Shown here in pieces: positions 56,958 through 64,000 of a DNA stretch of 64,000 nt. The number at the start of each line of letters is the position of its first letter. Position 1 is the first letter of the stretch. The notes beneath the pieces are model-generated. The model was not told the origin of the DNA. It saw nothing but the letters and a program-made list of their open reading frames with translations, and searched no databases. Source of the DNA: Bradyrhizobium diazoefficiens (lineage in GTDB: Bacteria > Pseudomonadota > Alphaproteobacteria > Rhizobiales > Xanthobacteraceae); NCBI RefSeq assembly GCF_016612535.1, contig NZ_JAENXS010000001.1:930001-994000 (forward strand), written 5' to 3'. The position numbers were made by a program, and so were the translations under genes.

Positions 56958-57911
56958 ATGCAACAATTGACGGACGAAGGTCGGCGGATCGTCGATGATG
57001 TGGCGCGCCGGCACGGATTTTCGAGTGACGCCGTATTGTGCATGCTGCTCGCGGTGTCGGCCGGTTACGGCAACCAGGCCCAGTTCAATCATCCCGAATT
57101 CGGCGGCATGGGCCAATGGTCGATGGGCGGGATGATCATGATCGGCGACATGTTCAACAACTACCTGAAGGGCCGTGTCGATTCGCTGTGCCAGGAATTG
57201 TCGAGCCTGATCCAGGGCCAACCGCTGTTCCAGATCCCCGCCCAAAGCCAGAGCCAATCCCAAGGCGGCGGTGGTGGCGGCGGCTGGCAGGGCCAGAGCG
57301 GAGGCAGCCACCAGCAGCAAAGCAACGGCTACGGCAACACCGGCGCGAGCCTTTTCGTACCCGCAGCATCGAACAATTGGTGGCCCGCCGATCTCGGCAT
57401 GGCCGGTTCGACCGGCGGCCAGAACAATCTGCGCTATGCCTATTTTCCCGCGGCGCGACGGCTGGCCGTCGACATCAATGGTCAGGTATCGGTCTATGAT
57501 ACCGGCCAGCACCAGATCGGCGGTTTTTCGCAACAGCAAAGCGGCGATCAGTCGATCACCTTCACCAGTCAGTTCGGGCTGGTGCGCCTCGCCGACCTGC
57601 CGCGGGTCAACCCCATGAACAGGAGCATGAATACGGGCGCCGCCCCGCAGCAGAGCTATGCCAGCCAACCCGATCCCTGGGTGCAGCCCGCGCAGAGCGC
57701 GCCGCCGCCGATGCCAGCGCCGCCACCGCCTCCGCCACCGCCCATAGCGAGTTCAATGGCGAGTTCGCCGCCGAACCAGTTCGGCGCACCGCCCGTGCAG
57801 CACGACGAGATCGTCTCGCTGATCGAAAAGCTCGCCGAACTGCACAAGAAGTGCATCCTGACGGATAGCGAGTACGAAGCGAAGAAGGCCGAATTGCTCA
57901 GCCGGCTCTGA
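56958..57911 (+). CDS. SHOCT-domain protein with Q/G/S- and P-rich linkers
   Basis: 317 residues. The first 90 form a helical domain (DDVARRHGFSSDAVLCMLLAVSAG). Two low-complexity linkers follow: a Gln/Gly/Ser run about 95-130 and a poly-Pro stretch about 238-252. The end is a SHOCT domain (DEIVSLIEKLAELHKKCILTDSEYEAKKAELL). Function unknown; SHOCT often helps oligomerise. Cytoplasmic, no signal peptide. Confidence 0.82.
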   Translation: MQQLTDEGRRIVDDVARRHGFSSDAVLCMLLAVSAGYGNQAQFNHPEFGGMGQWSMGGMIMIGDMFNNYLKGRVDSLCQELSSLIQGQPLFQIPAQSQSQSQGGGGGGGWQGQSGGSHQQQSNGYGNTGASLFVPAASNNWWPADLGMAGSTGGQNNLRYAYFPAARRLAVDINGQVSVYDTGQHQIGGFSQQQSGDQSITFTSQFGLVRLADLPRVNPMNRSMNTGAAPQQSYASQPDPWVQPAQSAPPPMPAPPPPPPPPIASSMASSPPNQFGAPPVQHDEIVSLIEKLAELHKKCILTDSEYEAKKAELLSRL

Positions 57912-58077
57912 TCTCGTTTCGATTACGGTGACAGTCCGTGATTGCGGTGACGGCATTGATTAATTGGGTGTCGCAGGTGCCGTTGCGTCATCTGCTCCGC
58001 ATCGGGCACATCCGATCGCGGCAGCGGCGCGGCTGGTGCCAGCCGCGCCGCGCCCTGCGCCATAGCGTCAGATTCGA

Positions 58078-58374
58078 TTACCAGTAATCCGGCTCGTCGA
58101 CCGGTGCTCCCCAGCCGGGCTCGGCGTAGCCATACGCGTAACCGGGACTTCGGTAGCTGTAGGTGTGGTGATAGCTGCCAAGCCTCCGGCATTGACCGAC
58201 GCCGGCTGCCAGTTGGCCGCCGTTCATTGCGGGGCCTGCGGCTCCGACAGCGCTTTCGCTGCTGGGCGTACACCAGCCGGGTCCGCGTCCCGCGGCGAGA
58301 CTCGGGCTTGATGCGGCGAGCGATACAGTCGCGGCCATCACGGCAGCCACGCTCAGTCGTTTCAAGTGCGTCAT
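58078..58374 (-). CDS. Small exported Tyr/Gly-rich protein, 98 residues
   Basis: Signal peptide (LKRLSVAAVMAATVSLAASSPSLA) then a short mature part with few hydrophobics and a Tyr-rich end (SYHHTYSYRSPGYAYGYAEPGWG). Resembles the many small exported bradyrhizobial proteins with aromatic, His-rich tails. ATG 58372-58374; the longer frame to 58482 is not supported. Confidence 0.65.
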   Translation of the reverse strand: MTHLKRLSVAAVMAATVSLAASSPSLAAGRGPGWCTPSSESAVGAAGPAMNGGQLAAGVGQCRRLGSYHHTYSYRSPGYAYGYAEPGWGAPVDEPDYW

Positions 58375-58549
58375 CGTCTTTCTCCATGTCTGCGATTGAC
58401 ACGCGAACCAATCCCTGCCGCCGACGACCGTTCCTCTCGCGCCGCTCGCGATTGCGCGAGCCAACAAAGGTTTCGGGAACACTGCGGATCAATCTCACAT
58501 CGCATTTGCAGGGGAACACGTGGTGCAGTGACAAGTGCTGCACCCACAA

Positions 58550-58577
58550 AAAAGGGCTCCCCTCGGGGAGCCCTTTT
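58550..58577 (-). terminator. Terminator downstream of the exported peptide gene
   Basis: AAAAGGGCTCCCC (58550-58562) and GGGGAGCCCTTTT (58565-58577), with a T-run on the minus strand. Strong, and only 5 bases past the TAA at 58582 that a frame-shifted reading would use. Confidence 0.9.
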
Positions 58578-58581
58578 CCGG

Positions 58582-58691
58582 TTAGTCCCAATCGTAGTGA
58601 TGGTGTCGCCTGATCACGACCGTCCGATCGGCGTCGCGATCATACCAGCCACGATGCCAGCCGCGGCGAGAACGTAAGACAGCTTCTTCAT
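58582..58691 (-). pseudogene. Frameshifted small exported protein
   Basis: ATG 58689-58691 reads MKKLSYVLAAAGIVAGMIAT, a signal-peptide start, then hits a stop at 58614 after PIGRS. In the next phase the DNA reads DADRTVVIRRHHHYDWD followed by TAA at 58582, the typical His-rich end of this small protein family as I recall it. The span (110 bases) is one base short of in-frame, suggesting a single-base deletion. Confidence 0.6.
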
Positions 58692-58874
58692 GTTCCCTTC
58701 TCCAGTGTTAGTTACCCCTCGGCGGGAAAACAAATCGCGCATGGTGACGTTCCGGTTTCCGTCTGGAAACTTTCTTGAACGGATGTTCAGGGAGTTCCGG
58801 AATCGAGCGTGTGGGCGCGTTCTATCTTGATGACGCGACGATGGTGATTGCGTGATTACCCGATAAACGATCAA

Positions 58875-59057
58875 GTGCACTGTCGTGCCGAACGTGGAAG
58901 TTTCATGCACTGTCACCGTAACTCCGGGCCAGTATCCTCGAGCAATGACGACACCGGCGACGCGAACGAGTGAGGGAGAAGGAAAGCGTCGAAAGCCCCG
59001 AATATCTGCAGCTCGGTGACAGTGCATGAAATTGACGTTGAGTTTTGTGCACTGTCA
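58875..59057. repeat. Inverted and repeated TGCACTGTC cluster
   Basis: TTTCATGCACTGTCACCG at 58901-58918 is perfectly inverted at 59014-59031 (95 bases between). TGCACTGTC also occurs at 58876-58884 and 59048-59056. Could be operator sites or ends of a small mobile element at the left side of the accessory block. Confidence 0.7.
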
Positions 59058-59085
59058 ACTAAACAACACTCGCGCAAACGTCGGT

Positions 59086-60303
59086 TTAAATACGAACTCG
59101 AAAGCGGCCATCTTGATCGAAAGATGGCGTTCTAGCCCTTCCAGCCGCATTCGCGATTTGGTCGAGCAATGGCCGAAGACATATCGCGTACTCGTATGGA
59201 TCGAGAGGCACGTCGTCTATGATTTGCTCGGCGAAATGGAACTGGTCCCGATCAAGCACTCCTGCTTGATCTTCGAATAAGGTGCCGGGCTCCATGGCGA
59301 AAGAATAGGGAATGCCCTTCACCCCGATCAAGCTGACGAGCAGAACATAGGGCGGAGCCGCATCGCGCGCAACGAGCGATCGCAGATAGGCATGGGACTC
59401 TCTGACAATGGTGCCTTCGGTGCGGATCGAAGTGAGACGATCGGGATTTTGCCCTATTCCGCCACCCGTCGCGAACACGGAGTCCACAGCCTCAACAATT
59501 CCATTGTGATAGGCCTGCACGTAAGCGCGATGGCTTCGCCCATCTGCTCCACGATTCGAGAGCACCAAACAACCATCGATATTGATACGGAAGTCGCCGG
59601 CTTGGCCGCCTATTGGTGAAAACGCGGTAAAGAGCTGCTGTGGAGCCTGGTTGATATCAAGACGAAATGACTGAGAGCCGTCGAAGGCAGACAGCGGAGC
59701 AACGTGTAATACGAGAGGGCGACTGCCCATGAGCGGAACCGGCGTATCTCCGCCAACAATCTTCGCAATACGATCAAAGCGAAAATTGCGAATGCGATCG
59801 GCTAATTGCGGCGCCCGAGTGAAGAGACCACGGAGTTCGTCAACGTTCGGCTCGTATTTACCAGCTGATGATCGCGCCCAAAATCTGTTGCTTCCTTTAC
59901 GGACGACCCGGTGTGGTTGATTGTAGCTTCGCGGAATGCGGAGCACCAAAACGTGCCCGCCCCCTGTGATTGGCACAGCTTGCACAGCAAAGCCGAAAAT
60001 TTGCGGTTGCAGTCCTGTGCGCGCGCTGGCTTCTAGCCGCAAGACCTCGGCATCAGCATCGATTTGGAGTGCGGAAAGAGCCGTAGGCAGACCAGCCTGC
60101 TCCGTCATTCCAATAATGATGTCGCCACCGGCAGTATTTGCGAACGATGATACGTCAGCGAGAAATTCACTGAGGTCCTTATCTTGCCCACCATAAACAT
60201 TAGCTTTGTATTCGATATCGCGCCTTTCCGGGACCTGTGCTTGGATCAGGCGTTGGAGGTCAAATTCACTGATCGCGCTTAAAGCGACACCTCTTAAACT
60301 CAT
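59086..60303 (-). CDS. AlbA_2 (Schlafen-like) domain protein
   Basis: 405 residues. The first 150 carry the AlbA_2/Schlafen ATP- or nucleic-acid-binding domain: VPERRDIEYKANVYGG with Glu26, Glu31 and Lys33, FLADVSSFANTAGGDIIIGM, and GSNRFWARSSAGKYEPNVDELR. The remaining 250 residues match nothing I recognise and may hold an effector or sensor. AAGGGTAGG precedes the ATG. Eight bases separate it from the GIY-YIG gene upstream, so they form an operon. Domain is firm; a defence role is inferred. Confidence 0.82.
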   Translation of the reverse strand: MSLRGVALSAISEFDLQRLIQAQVPERRDIEYKANVYGGQDKDLSEFLADVSSFANTAGGDIIIGMTEQAGLPTALSALQIDADAEVLRLEASARTGLQPQIFGFAVQAVPITGGGHVLVLRIPRSYNQPHRVVRKGSNRFWARSSAGKYEPNVDELRGLFTRAPQLADRIRNFRFDRIAKIVGGDTPVPLMGSRPLVLHVAPLSAFDGSQSFRLDINQAPQQLFTAFSPIGGQAGDFRINIDGCLVLSNRGADGRSHRAYVQAYHNGIVEAVDSVFATGGGIGQNPDRLTSIRTEGTIVRESHAYLRSLVARDAAPPYVLLVSLIGVKGIPYSFAMEPGTLFEDQAGVLDRDQFHFAEQIIDDVPLDPYEYAICLRPLLDQIANAAGRARTPSFDQDGRFRVRI

Positions 60304-60311
60304 CGCGTAAC

Positions 60312-60902
60312 CTACCCTTCGAAATCATGTTCAACCTGAACATCGGGGAGATATTGCACCGATCTCCACCAGCGCTGCTTATCACGGGCGATCAATGCGG
60401 ATGTGCGATCGGAGAACCAAATGTTGCCGCCTTGCGAGGCGGTAAGGCCGGGCACCTCATCGCCACGCGCCCATTCAACGCTCCCCCAGCGTCCACCGCG
60501 ACCAGTATAGATAAGCACGAAATACCGATCCATCTGCACATCGTAGTGCACGCCACGGAAGCCGGCTACGTTGTATCGGTAGCGACGGCGGTGTTTGACG
60601 ATCGCTGGCACAATCGGAGCGGTGAGACTGCACCAGCGGTAATGCTTGCGTTCGTTTAGCAGAGTGGGAAACCGATTGATCCAGAGGGTCTCTGTGTCGA
60701 ACCGTTCCCCGTAGTTGCAGCGCTGGAGGAGCGCGCATCGAATCGGATAACCCTGTTTCCATTCCTCTAGAAACCATTGGCGTAGCACGCCGCTGGCATA
60801 TTTGAGGTGTTCCCGAAATCGGTCCTCGCGCGTGCCGGCAGTCTCGCCCACGTAGCGGACGATAAAATCACGACCGGAAAAGAGCGCATAGATCTCGGCC
60901 AT
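60312..60902 (-). CDS. GIY-YIG-like nuclease-domain protein
   Basis: 196 residues. The N-terminus fits a GIY-YIG nuclease: IYALFS at 4-9 and YVGET at 17-21 for the two strands, Arg30-x-His32 in the helix, the metal Glu71 in DTETLWINRFP, and Asn83 in LLN. Residues 110-196 form an extra domain with Trp-rich strands (RGGRWGSVEWARGDEV, KQRWWRSV). First gene of an operon with the AlbA_2 protein, next to tRNA-His. A nuclease role is a good prediction; the target is unknown. Confidence 0.75.
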   Translation of the reverse strand: MAEIYALFSGRDFIVRYVGETAGTREDRFREHLKYASGVLRQWFLEEWKQGYPIRCALLQRCNYGERFDTETLWINRFPTLLNERKHYRWCSLTAPIVPAIVKHRRRYRYNVAGFRGVHYDVQMDRYFVLIYTGRGGRWGSVEWARGDEVPGLTASQGGNIWFSDRTSALIARDKQRWWRSVQYLPDVQVEHDFEG

Positions 60903-61119
60903 GGCGAGGTTCCCATGGGTTCCATCCGCGCTCGGATTCAGGCGAAATCGAGACAGGACAATGCGGCGATATTGCTCCAGGAAAAGAGCATTTGCGGGCT
61001 GTGGGGAGGTTCTCGGGAATCGAACCTTGGCCTGACCACAAGAACGACAGAAAGCGAATACCGCTCATCGCTACCCTTGGGCGGCTTAGGGGGAATTTCA
61101 GTCTGCGTATTGATTGCAC

Positions 61120-61196
61120 TGGTACAGTTGGGTGGGCTCGAACCACCGACCTCCTGTTCCACAGACAGGCGCTCTAACCAACTGAGCTACAACTGC
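61120..61196 (-). tRNA. tRNA-His (GTG), no G-1
   Basis: From 61196 on the minus strand: acceptor GCAGTTG/CAACTGT (G1-T72 wobble), D-arm, anticodon stem CCTGT/ACAGG around CTGTGGA (anticodon GTG), T-arm GGTGG/CCACC with TTCGAGC, discriminator A and encoded CCA at 61120-61122. Canonical tRNA-His has G-1 opposite C73; their absence matches the known alphaproteobacterial exception. The AlbA_2/GIY-YIG block lies on its 3' side. Confidence 0.95.
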
Positions 61197-61374
61197 ATCC
61201 TTGCGAGCCGCCCTGGGGCGCCCTGGTGAGGGCCGGCAACCTGGGGGCTGGACGGGGCGGAAACTAGGTGCAACGGCCGTTTTTGGCAAGGCCGCAAAAC
61301 CCGATAATCGCGCCTCTCTAGGACGACAAATCCTTGGATTCGATCGGCTGTCCACGATTTACCCCGTGAGACCT

Positions 61375-61452
61375 GAACCCCTCACCCGGCTCGCGCCGGA
61401 CGATGCTTCGCATCGCCGGGGGGCGATCCGAACTCTCCCTACGGGCGAGGTG
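61375..61452. repeat. CCCTCACCCGGCTCGC-type palindromic repeat
   Basis: Contains CCGGACGATGCTTCGCATCGCCGG, also found at 62.31-62.34 kb, and a mirrored CTCCCTACGGGCGAGG end. Part of the same family as 9.7 and 62.2 kb. Confidence 0.75.
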
Positions 61453-61484
61453 AAAAAACCCGGGCCCTGCGGCCCGGGTTTTTT
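61453..61484 (-). terminator. Terminator of the first phasin gene
   Basis: AAAAAACCCGGGCC (61453-61466), loop CTGC, GGCCCGGGTTTTTT (61471-61484): a perfect 14-base stem with A- and T-runs on both sides, usable on both strands. Confidence 0.95.
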
Positions 61485-61506
61485 AGTCAATTCAACGCCA
61501 ATCCGC

Positions 61507-61944
61507 TCAGGCGGCGGGGGGCGTGTAGAGCTTGGCGGCGCCGGCCTTGATCGGCTCGGCGGTCGCGGCCGCGGCGCGCTGGGCGATCTCGGCGAGCTCC
61601 TTGGCCTGGGCCTGGAAGGTCTCGAGCTGGGTCTTGGCGTGGCCGGTCCACAGCTGGAAGGCATCGGTCGGCGATTTGGTGCCGAACAGCTGCTGGGTGA
61701 AGTCCAGATGGGCCGTCGTGTTGGCCTTCATGAACTCCATCAGCTTGGCGGTGTACTCGTTCGCGCCCTTGGAGACGGAGGCGAACACGGCTTCGACGGT
61801 GCCGTTGTGGCTTTCGGCGGCGTCCTTGAACTTGGCGTAGTTTTCGCGGGCCTGCGAAACGCCCTTTTCGGCGAACGCACGCATCTGCTCCGGAACCTCG
61901 AACGGAATGACGGAGGCAGAGAATGGATCAGTCGCACCTGTCAT
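61507..61944 (-). CDS. Phasin family protein
   Basis: 145 residues, helical: FEVPEQMRAFAEKGVSQARENYAKFKDAAES, then SVSKGANEYTAKLMEFMKANTTAHLDFTQQLFGTKSPTDAFQLWTGHAKTQLETFQ, the phasin core that coats polyhydroxyalkanoate granules. Start 61942-61944 has GAGGA upstream. A second phasin lies 475 bases upstream on the same strand. Regulates granule size and PHB use. Confidence 0.92.
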   Translation of the reverse strand: MTGATDPFSASVIPFEVPEQMRAFAEKGVSQARENYAKFKDAAESHNGTVEAVFASVSKGANEYTAKLMEFMKANTTAHLDFTQQLFGTKSPTDAFQLWTGHAKTQLETFQAQAKELAEIAQRAAAATAEPIKAGAAKLYTPPAA

Positions 61945-62418
61945 GGTTGTCCTCACGATAATGAAAATGGAGTGAGCCTTCTGGCGCGCCCGCCGGGCCC
62001 CGATCTGGGCCTCAATTCAGCGATGCGAAGACCGGATACGCAAAACAACGAGATGGCTCGTCCAGCGCCCAGTAGTATCCCTGCCTAACATGTCAACATT
62101 GTGCGGCGCAACGCGATCCGGGGGTGCGTTGCGAAATTTAATCCCGGTGAAGGTGATGTTCCCGGGTGGGGGAACCGGGGGTTGAGGTATCTCGATGCGA
62201 GCCGCGAGGGGCGGTTCGCCCCCTCTCCCGCTTGCCTTGCGGGAGAGGGTTGGGGAGAGGGTGTTTCCGCAATGGGACAGCCCCGATGAGCAAAGAGCCC
62301 TCACCTGGCGCGCGGGACGATGCTTCGCATCGCCCGGAACGCGCCGACCTCTCCCGCAAGCGGGCGAGGTGACCGAGCCCGCGGCACGGATAGTTCAAGC
62401 CACCAACGGCCGCCCAGC
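61945..62418. other. Spacer between the phasin genes with repeats
   Basis: About 470 bases without a gene, largely repeat DNA: CCTCTCCCGCTTGCCTTGCGGGAGAGG near 62.22-62.25 kb and GACGATGCTTCGCATCGCCC near 62.32 kb. It should also hold the promoter of the 61944 phasin. Confidence 0.6.
62204..62372. repeat. Composite CTCTCCCGC repeat
   Basis: Two palindromic units: one centred near 62235 (CCCTCTCCCGC/GCGGGAGAGGG) and one ending at 62372 (CTCTCCCGCAAGCGGGCGAG). Same family as 9.7 kb. Confidence 0.85.
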
Positions 62419-62796
62419 TCAATGCTTCGGCGTCGTCGCATCCATGGCGGCGCGATGGACGATCTGGCCCATTTCGCCGGCCTGATCGGCCAGCGCCTTC
62501 ATCTGGGCCTGGACGTACTCGCCGTGCAGCCGCATCACCTCGGAGAGGTCCTTGGCGTGAACCAGCGATTGGGCGTAGTTGAGGGCGGCCTGCACATTGG
62601 CCTCGGCAAAGGAGAGCGCCTTTGTGCTGAGATCCTTGGCGCCGGCGCGCATGGTCGCGCCGTGTTCCTCCAGCGAACCGGCGGCGGCCTGGGCGTTGCC
62701 GAGAAGCTTCTCGAATGCGTCGCGGGCCTGTTTGAAGCTCGTTTCCGCCATGGATCGCATCTCCGGCGGAAGCTCGAAATGTGTCTGGTCGGTCAT
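62419..62796 (-). CDS. Phasin family protein, second copy
   Basis: 125 residues: FELPPEMRSMAETSFKQARDAFEKLLGNAQ, LSTKALSFAEANVQAALNYAQSLVHAKDLSEVMRLHGEYVQAQMKALADQ. Same fold as the gene at 61507 with limited identity. ATG 62794-62796 with AGGAG seven bases upstream decides the start over a GTG at 62802. Confidence 0.92.
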   Translation of the reverse strand: MTDQTHFELPPEMRSMAETSFKQARDAFEKLLGNAQAAAGSLEEHGATMRAGAKDLSTKALSFAEANVQAALNYAQSLVHAKDLSEVMRLHGEYVQAQMKALADQAGEMGQIVHRAAMDATTPKH

Positions 62797-63085
62797 TGCC
62801 ACTCCTATGCTGTTGCTTCGGCCTTTCGGCCGTCCCCACGCGCCCGCGGGCAGAGGCTAGCGGCGAACGGTATTGCCGGTATGACGCCCGCGGTCATCGC
62901 GAATCCTGCGGATGCAACTGCGCAGCGGCTTGCGGGTTCAGCCACATTAAGGTTATCGCGGCATTAGGACACCCCTCATAGGCTGGGCCGTGGACCTGCC
63001 CGCGCCTGCGCGCGATACTAACCCTTTCTTAAGGCTGCCATTCCCGGCAGCCTTGCGCGTGATAGCGAGACTTGAAGCCGGTCGG

Positions 63086-64000
63086 ATGACGAATTCGGAT
63101 TTCCAGTTGCGAGGCATCGGCGATCCCAGGCTGGCCGTGCATGCGACCGCGCCGCTGCCGGCGTGGCTCTGGTCGCTCGACGGCACGCGGGTGCTGTGGG
63201 CCAATGCGGTCGGCGCAAAATTCTTCGGCGCCGATAACGCGGCCGCCCTCGCCCAAAAGACCTTCGGCCCCGCCGACAGCCATCGCCGCCAGGTCGCGCA
63301 ACTGGCGCGACGGCTGTCCGCCAGCGGCGCGATCCGGCTGGAGCGGCTGCGCGGCTTCGGCGCGGCGCTCGGCACGCTGATGACCTGCGCCTGTGCGCGG
63401 CTCGATTTTGCCGATGGAAGTTCTGGTGTGCTCGTCACCGCGATGGCGGCGAGCGGCCGCACCATGCCGCTGGTCGAGCGGCTGCATCGCCTCGTCGACG
63501 GCGCGGCCGTGCCGATGGCGGCCTTTGCGCCGGATGGTTTGTTCGTCGGCGCGAGCGAGGCCGCCCGCCCACTGCTCGGCTTCCGCGATCTCGGCGAAGC
63601 CGGCCTCGACCAGGCGCGCAGCGATGCGCTCGCCCACGGCCGCGTCGCGCTGCCGATCGGCATCGGCACCATGGTGCTGCAACGGGTGGGCAGCGGTGCC
63701 GATATCGGGCTCGTCGCGCTGATCGAGCCTGCGGCGGCACAAGCCGCGCCGGCGGCGGAGAGCGTTCCGGACGCGGTGCCGGTAGAGGTCGCGGTTCAGA
63801 GCACGCCGGCCGCCACACCCGAAGCTCCGGTCGAGCCTGCACGGCCGATTGTCGAGACGCCGAGCGCGCCGCCGCCGCCGAGCGAGGCCACGTCCGGAAT
63901 TGCGGTGTTCGACTTCGATCCATTCGCCGAGCCGGTCGAAACGCCGGCCGAATCTCCGGTTGAAAACCTGGCCGAGGCCATGGTGTCGCCGCAGGCCACG
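63086..64000 (+). CDS. N-terminus of a large PAS-type sensor protein (cut by window end)
   Basis: 305 codons open from ATG 63086 to the window edge. Two PAS-like units: LPAWLWSLDGTRVLWANAVGAKFFG (about residues 25-50) and VPMAAFAPDGLFVGASEAARPLLGF (about 155-180), then a Pro/Ala/Glu-rich linker. The pattern fits the start of a large rhizobial PAS histidine kinase, but no kinase motif is inside the window, so that is inferred. Located behind the phasin genes, divergent. Confidence 0.65.
   Translation, partial: MTNSDFQLRGIGDPRLAVHATAPLPAWLWSLDGTRVLWANAVGAKFFGADNAAALAQKTFGPADSHRRQVAQLARRLSASGAIRLERLRGFGAALGTLMTCACARLDFADGSSGVLVTAMAASGRTMPLVERLHRLVDGAAVPMAAFAPDGLFVGASEAARPLLGFRDLGEAGLDQARSDALAHGRVALPIGIGTMVLQRVGSGADIGLVALIEPAAAQAAPAAESVPDAVPVEVAVQSTPAATPEAPVEPARPIVETPSAPPPPSEATSGIAVFDFDPFAEPVETPAESPVENLAEAMVSPQAT

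Noticed and set aside
61005..61030. GGTTC-N9-GAACC stretch resembling a tRNA T-arm between the GIY-YIG gene and tRNA-His
   Set aside because: The stem does not extend to a 5-base T-stem and no acceptor partner is found; not an att copy of tRNA-His.

Overview
The window is chromosomal DNA of a high-GC alphaproteobacterium, most probably Bradyrhizobium or a close relative in the Nitrobacteraceae. The signs are: sigma-70, DnaG, RpoH, GreA and CarAB proteins of rhizobial type; a DnaG whose zinc ligands are all replaced; a tRNA-His without G-1 and with discriminator A73; a chlorite dismutase resembling the short Nitrobacter enzyme; and many palindromic intergenic repeats typical of Bradyrhizobium. 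The genus call is an inference from recalled sequences. I see no IS element, prophage, CRISPR array or replication origin.

Layout. 0-2.2 kb: an AraC regulator (cut by the window edge) divergent from an AhpD-like protein and a DUF417 membrane protein, resembling an Rcl-type oxidant cassette. 2.2-6.5 kb: accessory block with higBA, an unknown gene, a SEC-C/DUF1841 gene split by an in-frame stop, and a NERD-UvrD helicase, ending at the 3' end of tRNA-Glu. 6.6-17.8 kb: core genes (RluD, RpoH, amidase, diguanylate cyclase, two-step exporter LysE, response regulator, SDR, lytic transglycosylase, DUF817, DCC1) and a 23-residue Lys/Ala microprotein. 17.9-25.4 kb: small proteins, rpoD, dnaG, a brnTA toxin-antitoxin pair, chlorite dismutase and a gamma-glutamylcyclotransferase. 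25.5-33.5 kb: two abutting transglutaminase-like genes, N-formylglutamate amidohydrolase, DUF3592, LysE, an LVIVD protein and an ArsR-AHSA1-AHSA1 operon. 33.5-43 kb: acyl-CoA synthetase, epoxide hydrolase, YqeY, carA, cupin, Dps, methyltransferase, an odd tRNA-Cys-like gene and an ArsR/MFS pair. 43-51.3 kb: carB, greA, Lrp, trxB, LysR, two candidate small RNAs and a DapA-family gene. 51.4-58 kb: two tandem paralogous microproteins, an orphan ParA, an AEC transporter with a duplicated 3' end, and a SHOCT protein. 58-61.2 kb: a small accessory block with a frameshifted exported peptide, inverted repeats and a two-gene AlbA_2 (Schlafen-like) + GIY-YIG unit at the 3' end of tRNA-His. 61.4-64 kb: two phasins and the start of a large PAS-type protein that runs off the window.

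How it works together. Most of the window is housekeeping: transcription (rpoD, rpoH, greA), replication priming (dnaG), tRNA charging substrates, pyrimidine/arginine precursor supply (carA and carB, here 4 kb apart) and cell-wall turnover. Oxidant handling recurs (Rcl-like cassette, thioredoxin reductase, Dps, chlorite dismutase, DCC1). The two places most likely to hold something undescribed are the AlbA_2/GIY-YIG pair beside tRNA-His and the NERD-helicase block beside tRNA-Glu: both sit on the 3' side of a tRNA gene, where integrating elements and defence genes tend to accumulate. Function for both is inferred, not shown.
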